In this document: in pieces, positions 14,798 through 27,480 of the stretch
Layout: each line of letters begins with the position of its first letter
Numbering within the stretch: position 1 is the first letter of the stretch
Assembly (NCBI RefSeq): GCF_040115645.1
Contig: NC_089543.1
Location: 1,178,001-1,242,000 of the forward strand
Direction: 5' to 3'
Source: Euwallacea fornicatus
Lineage: Eukaryota > Arthropoda > Insecta > Coleoptera > Curculionidae
Length of the DNA: 64,000 nucleotides
Position numbers and translations under genes: made by a program
The notes under the pieces: generated by a model
The model's database searches: none
What the model was told of the DNA's origin: nothing
Seen by the model: only the letters and a program-made list of their open reading frames with translations

Positions 14798-16558
14798 TAT
14801 TAATGAGTGGTTAATAATCTCAACTTTTATAAGCTAAAAAGTTCACTTCGTTGACGCGTTAAAATCTTTTGATTATTTTTCACATTAGCATTAGCAAACT
14901 CGTGCGTTAAACAACTAATATGTACACGCAAAAGATTGAGCAGAATTACTTCGTCGAGTTGGGGTATTGACCAATGTCGGAAAGTATTAAAACGAAATAT
15001 TGTAGGTCAAATGCAATGGGCCACGAGAGGTTTGCCAAAACATAAACCATTCATATACATACCTATTGTAGGAAAGGGAATATGTAAATGGCGTTTGGCA
15101 TAAATTTAGTGGCGCGCAGTGTTATAAACATAAAGCTTTTTCCAGATTTTAATATTGCATTACCGCGAAAAAGGAATCCACAAATCCTTGCAACTTTTAT
15201 GCATAGAAAAGCTAGAAGAATGATTTAGCGATTTCTCTCGAGTTATATAATAAAATACTCTTCGTTTTAGGGGGAAGTTTCAAAGGAAACTTTTTTTAAT
15301 CAGATATTTGTTGGCCCTCATGAGAGATACCTTTTACCCCACATTTTGTAGCCCTGACATTAGTAGGCAGATGGATTTTTTGTTGCTGAACGTTTGGTTA
15401 TCCGTTAACCCAAAAATGCCACGGAAAGAAGTGATGTGGATTTAATCGGAAGGAAAACTCGCAAAGTAATTAATTATTCCCAAAGAATGAACAGTTTTCC
15501 TTTCAAACTGAAAAAGAATTTTTCCCTCAATGATTGTGTCGCTTGAACATATATGCCCTCTGCAGGAATACGGCAATTTACTGTTTTAGCATTTAATCGT
15601 AGCATGACAAAGAAATATTTATTAAGTAATCTAAAATTCAAATATCCCTATTAAAAACTCGTTCCGCCCAACATGAATATTTTGCAGCATAAACTGTACT
15701 TTACCGATATAAGGGTCGTTAAAATACCTCCACCTTACTTCCACATGTAACAGTGCATAGAAATAGAGAAAATATAAAAACGAGCATGTCCAACTTTGAA
15801 GACCGCAAAATGTATTCTCTATTTCCTTATATAACAGGTAGAATAAGATTAATAACCTTGGCTTGACCATAACCGCACAAAAGTGCTTAAAGTTTTAACT
15901 GCATATAAATAGACTGCTCCTCTCGTTTATACAAAAGTTATAGCACATAGCCAAGCTTTGCTCGCATAAGTTTCCTTTCCAGTGTTACCGTCAACATTCA
16001 TAACATTGAACAATTTTGAGATGTTTGCTGTAATATTTGTGTTCGTATTTAGAGTCATATTATTGTCTAAAGTAGCCTTTAGATATAAAGTTGGCATAAT
16101 AACATTTTAGCTTTTATACCTCTACACGTATACATTTTTTTATTAAATTGGATGTTCAAAGTTGCAGACAAACTCCATAACTTTGAAAGCCCATAAAATG
16201 TATATGAAATATGGATGTTACGGATTTCATCAGCAAGGTTCAACACCTACCTTGCACAAAAAAATGTAATGGTTTTGCGATTTCTTTTTAAATTATACTT
16301 CCAGTCAACTTTCTAATGTTTGTTTCTATGGATCAGTTTCACACGAACATATATTAGAAAATTTTATTTAAAGTATTTAGCAAAAACCAAACATTATTCT
16401 AAACATCTTCCATTTTTTTGTATATCGATACGAGTATAAAACCCATGAAGACGATTTCAGTGAGAAATGAGTTGAGCGACTCATCTGTTGAAAAGGTTAC
16501 AATATGAGCATTATTCATTATCAGAACAAGTTCAAGGTAATAAAGAAATAAAAATGTC
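14798..16558. other. Gene-free AT-rich stretch
   Basis: There is no supportable gene, RNA gene or repeat beyond short A/T runs. Open frames such as that at 15,631-15,870 on the minus strand are low in glycine, proline and charged residues and look like chance. Confidence 0.55.
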
Positions 16559-16740
16559 TAACACCGAATCAACTAATAAACTAATTAATTAACTGGATGT
16601 TCCAAAAGTCCTCATTATTACTGCCCTCATTATGCTGAACTAACACTAAACTGACTAATAAATAAAGTTCAATTAATTATAAGTTAAAAGTGCCTCCATT
16701 ATTAATTTTAGTCTATTAGTTAGTTTAGTGTCAGGTGTTA
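16559..16740. repeat. Small foldback/palindromic unit with TAACACC...GGTGTTA ends
   Basis: The unit begins TAACACC (16,559-16,565) and ends GGTGTTA (16,734-16,740), an exact 7-base inverted pair. Inside it, 16,643-16,660 and 16,714-16,731 are inverted copies matching 17 of 18 bases. The left end also carries a related ACTAATAAACTA word, so several ACTAATAA-type words occur in both orientations. No clear target-site duplication is visible. It could be a very short MITE or simply a locally rearranged palindrome. Confidence 0.4.
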
Positions 16741-19700
16741 CAAGTCCTTTGCTACTCGTAAATTTGTTCTGATGGGGAAGTACTGGTTATATTGAAACGC
16801 TTTACCGAGTTCTACTGTTGGTAATTCTACACAATGCGTGTCTTTTCAAATAATAAAGCTAACTAACTGCTGTTCCTTACATAAAAATACGGTTTATTAT
16901 TCATTTCATCCGATTTAGTAAATTATCTTTTTGTAATGCCCTTAACTTCATTAAATTCCGAAAAGTTTAACACGAAAATCGTGTTAGTTGTTGTCCTAGT
17001 CGTTTTAATTTGTGACAAATTTCAATGGTTTTGCTAGAAGCAGTTACTAAATTTCCACGCAAATATTGCCTTTCCGAAACGTGGCTGAGACGAGACATAC
17101 CGAAAAGAGAATTAGCACAGCTAAAAGAATATCGAATAGATAATAAATTTCAGGGAATTTGAGGTTCAAAGCAAACCATTCAACGTGTTTAACTTAGCGG
17201 CAAAGTAAAGTAGAAACTACATCTAGCATCAAATAGATCTGATAACAAAGAATAAATGGTCAAAAATATATCTTATCACGTTCCCGACGGCGCCAGGAAA
17301 TTTAATGCAGAAGGGCAATTATCGGTAATATTTTTCTTCGTTTTATTCCTTTAAATTTCTTTGATATTCGCCAAGCCATATATTTCGAGCTAGGCGTCAT
17401 ATACAGGCAAATTTTAAGCACAGAAAATTTGCTTTCATTTTTTAATAACGACACTCCTGAGAGTAGTTCTATCAGACTGGGTCGTCTGCTGTTATGCTAC
17501 AAAAAATCTTCCAGTTACTTTGAGTTATTGTTTCATTAAGTGCGTGAGAGTTTTTTTCGACGTTTTCCAGTTGGTTTTATCTTTTACGCTACCTCCATTT
17601 TCTTGAGTAATTCATTTTGTCAGGAAATCTGGCAAAATGTTTCGGTATTTCTGCACGAATAAAAATTGTGGTCCGTTTTCATTATGTTTTCGGTTTAAGT
17701 AGGTACCTTATTAATAATCGAGTAGAAATAACATTTTAGTCTGCTTAAATTTTCCAAACACCTTGGAGCTACATTTTCTCGACATTCAAGCTTAAGAGAT
17801 AAAAAAAATGAATAATAAGGATTTGAATTGCAAATGGTGTTACTTTGGATTGTGAGTTAGAGTGCTCACTTATGGAAGGATGCCGCGCACATTGAAAATC
17901 ATATTACGAACACATACTTCGCAAGATTTCATTTTTACACAAACTTCAATACGTTTATTACGTAACTGCCTCGTCTGAAAATGTTAGAAATTACCTAGAA
18001 GGAATGGCAAAGCGACCTAGAGACGAAGCAATACCGCAGCTCTCTGTTCAGTATTCAGCTTGTAGGTTCACATCGACGTCTCGTCATTTGTATTTCACCC
18101 AATATCTCCCTTCATTCCCCTCTGCAATGCTTTTGCTTTCCACTTCGTACTCTTTTTCCTTTACCCCATCGACATATACTCCTACGTGCGGCCTTCGGTT
18201 TCCTATCGAATATGACAAACATTATTTAGCATCAATTACATCGTAATCTCTTAAGCCTTCTTTAAGATCTCGGTAAATATTCATTAGGGAAATAAACATT
18301 ACCGACGGGGCGCAGTGTTCATAATTTTATAGGTAATAATTCTCACTTGTTTATCGGAGCTTAAACAAAAGCTTTCCTGTTGTATGAATCAAACAATATT
18401 TTCCGAGGAAGTTTTATTTACGAAAGAAAACTCCATGTTGTGGAGTTGTTCTAATATTAGCATGCCAAAGATTTTATATCATCTCCAAAGGAAACTAAAA
18501 TAAACCTCGTTTTGTTAATATTGGTTATTTTTATGTCATTCTGTATTTCTCTTGTAGCTTTCTGATATCATATTGTTTGCGACATGTCAGATGAAACACT
18601 CGACATTTCGTCTATGTATTCAAAAACGCAATTTATTATTCTTATTCTCTGATTAGTTGTTGCCACATTTTAAATATTAAAGTCCCATAACAATATGTTC
18701 CTGTGCATTTCGTATATTTTTAAATCTCGTTCAATATTAATGCATAAATCTAAATTCTGAACGAATGCACATTTAAATACGTACGATGATAATTTTTATA
18801 GTTTCCAGTATTGCATAAACTGCAGTTTAAAAATACTAACGGGCATAACTCCCGATGGGTTTCGCTTTACATTGTATTCAAATCAAAAATGTCTCTGCGG
18901 AGTCGAAGTATTATTATTTCGCATTAAATATTAGATAACCAAACCAGACGGAAAACTGAGCAACCTATTTTTCTTTCTTCTTTCTTGCCGTTTCAGATTT
19001 ATATTTTCTCTCATAGAGATAAATCAAAACCCAAATGCGTATTTTTTATACGGGACAGGAAGCTCTAGAATCCATTGAATTTTAGTGGCTAGTTGTTTAC
19101 AAACTACTTGATAGTCTTTCAAGTTTATGATCCAGAAAATGTCATTTTCTTTTGCTACTCCCATTGAGAAAACCTGCAACACCTTCATGGATGTTCCGAA
19201 TTACAGTTATAAATAATATTTAGCATATTTTACACCGTTTATCAATCTCTGGTTACATTCTGTTGGTGAAAAACTCATTCTCGATTATTATCTATCTAAA
19301 TAAGATGTAAAGAATATTCTAAAAATACGTTGAAAATTATTTATTGTCAATTTTTTCTAGGTTTCTCACGTTCAATTATTTGTATATATCAAAGAGGAAT
19401 CTTATGACCAATTTTTGAAGTTGACAATAATGTAATACCTTCAGGTTTTCAGTACTGCAAAAGCCTGTAAAATTTTAGTGAATCTAGTTAAGCTCAACAC
19501 ACATGGCACTAAGTTTCATAAAATGTATTCACCGTGCTGTGGAAATGTTTGTAATACTAGCACTACTTTTCATGAAATATCATGTCTTTTTATCTTCATC
19601 TCGGATATGATAATAATTATGTTAAGAGAGTAATTTAGAATATTCAACACGTGTTTGTTGAGCTTGACACCGAATTCATGGAATTGTTAATGACGTCTTT

Positions 19701-22700
19701 ACAAAATCTATTTTACCAATAAAAAAAATCAATCATGCCCTCAAAATGCTGGCATGTGTTTAAACAAAAGATACATGTCGGTGAGTCTTATTCCATAGAT
19801 TGCTTTAAGTCGAAGTGAATAATATCAAAAGGGTTTACAATTTAGCATGAGTACGTGTTACAAGTAACAATGAAGACCTTGATGAATAATCAGTAATCTT
19901 AAATTTACAAACTAAAAGCAAGAATTCTGTCTCGTTTAGCTCCATATAAAGCTAAACGCGATCCTGTATGGGAAGCATCGCGCTCTTTAACGACTGAAGT
20001 TTTCGGTCTCATTTTGAAAGTAAAACTAACAGTTCTATTCCAGTGAAAGACTCTAAGTTTTGGATTACAGTTATTGGCCGCTTTTACCATCGTCCGAGGC
20101 AGCGGCGGAACTATTGATACCTATGCTTAACGTTTAAATTCCAAGTTGTTTGAATTGATACACTAAAACTTTTGTATTGCACTTATTACTTAAAACTCAG
20201 ACAACATTCTAAAATAACTACAATACTTGAATGTTGGAAATTGCTGTTTTTATATTCTGTTGCCGCTTTCTTTCGATTTGCAATGTAGAAGGCAACGCCA
20301 CTGCCTGCCAGGTAATAGTCACTATCAGCGTTTTAGTTACAGGTTTGTTCTTTTTCCTTCATTTAGTCGTATAAAGGTATTTACAGGACCCATTTTCGTC
20401 GTTACCTATTTGCCCCCACGTTTATTGTACGTTATGACTTCCTTTCACACTAAAATTTTTTATTAACCTTCACACACAAAAATGATTATTTTTACGGGAA
20501 ACTTTTAAGATAAATTATACTGAAATCCAGGCTATTCATAGACTGTGAAGGCCCTTTTTTACTAGAAAGCCCTGATGAGAAAATAATGCAGTTCTCTAAA
20601 TCGCTCGTTTTGGGACAGCTTCAAACTTATCTCCTGTTTTCATTGTTTCTTTCCTAGCAAAAACTGTTTCTCAGCAAACGTTGACATCTGAAAGACAGTA
20701 TAAAATGTTTTGCCATGAACAGAAATGATTTTCAGGCAGATGAAATAAAATGAGGAGGCTTCTTTTCATTTATTATTGTACACAACTTCTTACATAACAT
20801 ATTTAAATATTTAAAAAAATGTATAATGCGTACATACACGCAAACAATTAGCTCCAAAGCGTTTTGTTTGGAAAGTATCGCTAAAATTATAGAAACATGG
20901 AGGGCAAAATTTAATATAGCGCGGTTAACTAACGCGACTCAAAAAAAAAACCAAAATCTACCTAAAATGGTTTGCTATTTAGCTTGATGAAAGACGGGAA
21001 TTGCTAAATTTGAATAGTTCGGAAAAGTCACATGAACACAATAAATGGAATTTATATACTTACATGTAAATTGATTTTCCACCTTCTATTTGAAATACAA
21101 AGAAACGGAAACTTCTAGAAATTGCACTAACATACTCTTGCTTTCTTTGCCTTTTATTATTTTAAGAAATGTGACATTCATATGTTGAAATTATCTGAAC
21201 CTTATTAAATTTAAAAAAAAAATGAAACCTACTTATTTTAAACTGGCTTTTCCAGTGTTGCTTTACTCTTTAAGCGGATCGAGGATAAGAGTTTTATAAT
21301 TTTGAAAACAATGATTATGTAGTTATGATTCAGTATAAATTGCATTCTATGCGTAATTTATTAAAATTAACGTTTTATCAAACATTTAGAATTGGCATAT
21401 ACGTATTTTAGGGCATTAGGGAATTGATAGCTCATGGCGGTAAATTCGACAGCAAGCCCCAATAAATTTCCTGCTCATTGTAATCATTGAATATATTTAC
21501 CATTGAAACACATTTAATTTGGCTTATTACAACTTTCGGATGAGTAGTCAGTAACTAACTTCCATCCGAAATAAATAATGCGCTGTGGTTTTGTGGAAAT
21601 TACGTTGGGGTAGCAAAAACCCAATTAGAATGTTTAAATTAAAATTACATTTGGATTTTATATCCCCAACAATTAACTTTTCAGCTTTACTACGTCCAGC
21701 AAAATATCAATTACTTAATAGTGTATTCACACATCGAAACAAGTTGCTTTCAATTAAGGAACTGAGGTATTGTTAGAAATTATATTTGCGAATTTATCGA
21801 ACAATACCTTACTAAATTTCCCTACACCGAAGTTCCCCCTTTTGCTCTCTTTGATACATTTTCTGATTAGAGGCCGCCTAATTCTCTTCTTGAAATGTCT
21901 GTTATACTTTGTCTTTCTTTAGAATTAAAATTGTCACACTCTACGTTCTGCATTAAGAATGTCACTGTGAGTAAAATATCACTATCAATAGTAATACACG
22001 GAAAGGTTGCATAAAGTTAAAAGTGTTCCAACGTCGAAAGCAAAATTCCTTAAATTAAAGCGTAAAATTTTGCACTCTCAAGTTATCTCGGTAGGACGAC
22101 AATTATTTTACGTCTACGTGTAATGTCAGAATTATTCCATAAAATAATAGAAAAATGCTAGGAAAATCATCGCAGAGAATTCTTCCTTGCCAAATAATGA
22201 AATGCCTCAAATAATGGAAAATTACAGGATCTTCTGAGAAAATTGTTATCTTTAGCGTTCCTTTTTGCTGATTTATGAAATCTTTTGCCTTTGCTACTGC
22301 CGACTAGGTCGAGCTAAATTTAAAAAATACATATTCGTTCGTCCGATATACTGTTATTCAAAAGAAAAATTATTTAGCAATATAGATTTACGTCATTTTT
22401 AGAAAATTCAAATGATACATATTTAACAGGGAAACGTTAGCATATTTGTATTACGTAATCGACATTTGCAGTGCTTTGCATTTGGATGACTAGATAAAAC
22501 ATAATCGTAGTGGGCAAAATCTAATTAACATTAGAGGATTCAATGAATGTTTAAACCCGCCACGTACACGTTATAGAAACGATTTTACAACTCCACTTCA
22601 GACTGTTTCGGGAACATTATCTACATTTATACACAGAAGTGTCGCTCAATTTTACTCATTCAAGTTATGCCACGAAATGAAATACCAAAATTACGACGCT

Positions 22701-25700
22701 TCCACATGTTTCTCCTAAATATTTCATTTTTCCGTCATCGCGAGTGATATATGGAAAAACACACGTTACTGGCCATAAAATTTTTTTATCGATGTTTCAG
22801 CAATAAAATAAATTTGTTCCAGACCAGTAGGCGGAAAAATTAAATTAAATTCTTTCTACTCTCCCTCGTAGATTCCACCTTTTCGGTTATATCAGACACC
22901 TAATAATTTTTAATTTATCAAACGACCGGCTTTTAGGTTCTATGAAAGAACGACGCTCCGAAAGAAAGAAAAAGACATTGATCACTTAACGTAGCTTCGC
23001 TAATTAAAATCCAATTGGAATTCTTAAAACTACTGGAAACTAAATTTTGGTTGATGATTAGTTTTAATTTTCACTTTCACATGTTAATTTAGTCACTAAT
23101 TTGAGGAAATTTATTTTTGAACCCTTGTAAATCCGATGTAAGTGTAGGATGTGTATAAGACTATATTCATTACAGACTTTTCCCATATTTGCTGCTGTTG
23201 ACTCTGATATCGGCATCTTCACCAACTGTAACCATTTTTTATGCTGCTCTTTGTCTTATAAGTTGTCCTTGGTGTGTAATTTGCGACTTATGCATTGGTG
23301 CTATATGAAATAACGATGCTGAGTGCCTTCTAAAGCAGCCCATAATCATTTGATCACATAGGGTATTGACAAGTACTTATAGATATCAGTTGCTTTTATC
23401 TCCGTTCCCTCGATTTCATTATACTTATATTGTATGTTATGTAGATTTGAAAGTATCGGTGTCATTTCCGATCGATCCAGAAGTTACCAAAGGGATTTTG
23501 AGTACGTTCAGTAATGTATATTATATACACTTATTAAATGGAACGCGTCATCCGTAAAAATTTGAGATACATATTTTTAAGATGTCTTTTCGATATTTTT
23601 AAAGAAGATGTTGAAGAAAGAAAACAAGGGAATAACCTATGTTAGAATGGTCTGCGACCAAATTGTATCTTTATACGAAGATATAACTGGGTACTTTTGA
23701 AATAAAAGCACAGTTTAAGAGGTTTCGTAATAAATGGTTGTATGATAAGATTGAGGCTGTAGCAGACTTAAAGAGTGGTAAATGATTCCAGCTCGTGCTA
23801 GTGGCCTGAGATCTACAAAATTCCGATGAAAATGTAAGAATATTTTATGCATTTAAAAGTACTTTGTTTGTATTTCACGCAGGGCACAAAACGTGCCTGC
23901 AAATCTATTTATTAAAAATTCTGTTTCATAGTAGTTCTTCCACGTTTAGTTTTCTACTGTATTTATTATATCTCTCTAAGCTTTCGAGTGAAATACCTTT
24001 ACAACGCCTGTAACAATAAATAATACGTATAATGTACGTACTAACAAGAAACCTGCTCCATAAAACACCAGCAATATAATAAGTAGCGCTATTGTAAAAC
24101 GTTTCGGGAAAAGATAAAATTCAGTTTAATTGTAGCTTCGTTTGATGTTACCTTGTTGCAGTAAGTGCTTCATTTTAAAACTTCAATTAAATTCATGGGG
24201 CTGTACTACATACGAAACACCAGACAAGACAGAAAACCACTAAAGTCTACAATTGGGACTGTTTAATTTTTTTTTTCTTTAGACGTAATTAAATTAATGA
24301 CGCAGATGTCGTAATTTTCAGCTTTGCTAATTAAAAAGTGAAAAAGTAAGTGGCCTTTATTTCGGGCCTTACAGACTCGGTAACAGAATATACATTTGGT
24401 TTAACTTTGTTTCTAAATGTAGTCTGTATTTTATTGTATTCTCTAATTTATACGTAAGTAAACCAACCCGCGTAAAATATTAAATATGAACGAAACTTAA
24501 ATGTTAATTCGTTCTCTTGATACTGAACTCAATCAATGCTTAAACATATTGATGTGAGTGTTAAGAGAGGAGAAGCTGAATATTTTACGTCATGCTAGGT
24601 GAAAGCTATACACGGTTGTATAACCTGAATTGTTAAAACCCAGACACGTATCGTTGGCTATTTTTCAAAGACAGTAAAATTTTAAAATGATAGATTCAGC
24701 TTTCAGTGTAGACGGATGAGATCTATTTTATGCAAAAATCTTTTAGCCGCCGGTTATCGATAACAAGCCCCGCTATCAAACGGCGCAACCGAGAATACGG
24801 AGATAGAGAAAACCCAAAGGGTCGAGTGTACTAAAGTTTATACCTGCGATATGATTTAGGATGCAGCTGCTCTTTATACGGATTAGCCCTATTTGTAGGG
24901 ACAAAGTGTCGCCATGAGCGTACTTGAAATAAAGCAGAAAATAACTGTATAACATGCAATAAAAGCTTGGCAAACAACTTTCAGCCAGGCACAATTCTAA
25001 AACCATTTCTTTCATATAAACCAGAACAATTTCTCACCTTGTCAAAATACGCGAATATTTTAACTCGTTAAATGGAGCCGGCAAAGTGATCAAAGACAGC
25101 AAGTGCGTGACTGTAAACATTTGTTCCCAACACTCCATTTGATTTTACCCGATTCTGCCTTTTCGAAGTGTAATTAGATATTTAAATTAGGTTTTCTATT
25201 AAAAACGGGTTAACTGAATTAAAATGAAATTAGTCACATTGGTTCGAGACCAATGTTTACAGAAACATCTATTGAGTAAGATTAAACTATCACCCTGTGC
25301 ATTCAATTAATCAAAATATCAACGCTTAAAGATTGAAAAAATATATATATTCGCAGACCAAGAAGTGTCTGTGGGCTTCGTGTTATATAATAATATAATT
25401 ATAATATATATAATTATTAATAGTTTCGTACAATAGAATATGCTACTTACGTAAAAATATTATTATGATTACAATATAAACATTTCGCCTGATTAATTTG
25501 TACTGAAAAGATGATAAGTGAAACTCTTGCTTACAAACATTATTAAAATTACAATTATGAAAAAATCATTCTAAAAATATTTGGAACATGTAAGCAAAAT
25601 TGTATATTTTTGAAAAATAAAAGTTTTAATTTTTATTTTGAAAACTTTGTCCCCAACACCTCCAATCTAGGTAAGCATAACTTTTATGAGGAAATATTTA

Positions 25701-26685
25701 TATACGTAAATATCTGGACAACGACGCGCCTGAGTGGCATTTAGAAAGTATATAGATTTTATGTACAACTAATGGGATAATCTAACGGACGGATCGCTCA
25801 CGACATCCTCTATACTTTACATCAAAATGTAATCATTAATAAATATTGAGAATGTGTATGTATCGAATAAAATATGTAATAAACATTTTTACTAGGAAAT
25901 TAATTTTTTTTTAATAGTAATGCTACAGACCTATGTTCAGCCAGTTTAAAAGAATTACTGATGAAGTGGTTTTTTTCATTTCTTAAAAAAATTATAGAAT
26001 AATTTGTTCACTGTTAATATACGGATGTTTCGTAAAGAAATTGCAATTATAGGTAATTGTGACCAAACTACATGGTGTTGAAAAAAATGAACTACGCCAA
26101 TGGGTTCTATGGCAAACATATCACTAAGAATCACTAACCTCATTGAATGTGTTAATTATTTAAAACTAAGTAACACCAAAGTGTATATAAGATCCCCTTG
26201 GCAATGAGTCATATTTACGTGATTTTCATAATGTTGTAAATAAAATCTGAAGTGCTAAACAGGTGCATATTCATCGTGTAACATATACCGATCAAACATC
26301 CCCTAAAGCTTTACTCTTAGTCACGTGATCCTACGTGCGCAATATCATGTCTTATATTTTTATTTCATACAGGTCTACATATGTATAGCTAAGACCATGA
26401 CATATATAATGACAATTACATTTAGAATGGAAGGTAGCAAATAAAAAAATAAGAGTTTAATTATAAACCTCCGACGGCATAGTGTATTTTAACCTTTATA
26501 TAATAACCGTATCATTTTCTTCACAAAAGAGTTATAACGCCAGTAACCGCTTACCAGCAGTTTTATGTGGCTCTTGGGTGTTGTTATCGTTTTCCTTTTG
26601 AAAATCCAGCTTAAAACTGCATTACCAAAATTGCGACGTAAAACTCAGGGAGCAAAATATAAAAATGCAATATGTTCTGCGTTTA
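16741..26685. other. Gene-free AT-rich stretch
   Basis: I see no gene that can be supported on either strand. There are A/T-rich simple segments (for example 25,338-25,425, alternating AT). A perfect 7-bp hairpin with a TTCGAGA loop at 25,236-25,256 imitates a tRNA T-arm but has no tRNA around it. A few GC-richer patches (18.0-18.3, 19.9-20.1 and 24.75-25.0 kb) give open frames of 60-80 codons without domain motifs or splice context. Confidence 0.55.
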
Positions 26686-27480
26686 TACAGGGTTACTGAT
26701 AATTTGACGTATTCGCCTGGACAGGTGGTGAGGTATGAAGTAAGGAATAAATTGAATTTAACATGCATATTCCAAAACTTACTAAATTTTCAATTATCTG
26801 CATTTTTTTAAATTCGGGGTCTTAATAGTTTCAGAGCAATTTTTCAAGAAACCCTTTTTGAATTTTTTTACTGTCGCCACTCGATCACTTGTCTAACATT
26901 AGGATCTTCCGTGCGGAACGAATTATATTCGAAGATTGTAGCATTGTCGGCATTGTGCCAGGATTTTGAGGAAAAAACTTTCATAAAATGTTTTTTGATC
27001 GTCGACAACCCGAATTTCTTCTGAGCGGTTTCCAAAAAGTGTTCTAGGTAATATGCGTACAAACTACTCAAAAATCTTTCTCATTTTAATAGCTATGCAA
27101 TGAGGTACATGTTCAACAAATCATTTGTGACACCCAAAAAATACTTGAAATGCTTTAGTTGAATGATTAATCTTAAATTTAGATATGTAATAACTAAATC
27201 TTCACATAATGCAAATATTTTCGGACATATTTCACTCCAAACGAAAAATCACAATGTTAGATAAGTGATCGAGTGATCGAGTAAGGAAGGTAAAACAATC
27301 CAAGAAGCATTAATTTGAATAATTACTGTGATATCATTAAGACCCCAAATTAAAAAATTAATAAATATCTCAAAATTTACTGAGTTTGGAACATACATAT
27401 ATATGTAGGTTCAATTTACTCCTTACTTCATGCTCTATAACTTCTCCAAAACAACACGTCGAATTACCAGTAACCCTGTA
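26686..27480. mobile_element. TA-flanked long-inverted-repeat (MITE-like) element
   Basis: The left end reads TACAGGGTTACTG and the right end is the inverted CAGTAACCCTGTA; TA dinucleotides flank both. The arms match with indels for at least about 220 bases (for example the GGTATGAAGTAAGG block near the left end against CCTTACTTCATGCTC on the right, and CACTCGATCACTTGTC against GATAAGTGATCGAGTG). They continue weakly to roughly 290 bases, so most of the 795-bp unit is palindromic. The TA target and CAGGG-type terminus are those of Tc1/mariner-type elements. A 67-codon minus-strand frame (26,868-27,071) lies across the left arm and is not recognisably a transposase. This is probably a non-autonomous derivative mobilised in trans. 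Confidence 0.85.

Noticed and set aside
25236..25256. Perfect T-arm-like hairpin ACATTGG-TTCGAGA-CCAATGT
   Set aside because: There is no acceptor stem, D arm or anticodon arm in register, and the stem is 7 rather than 5 bp. It is not a tRNA.
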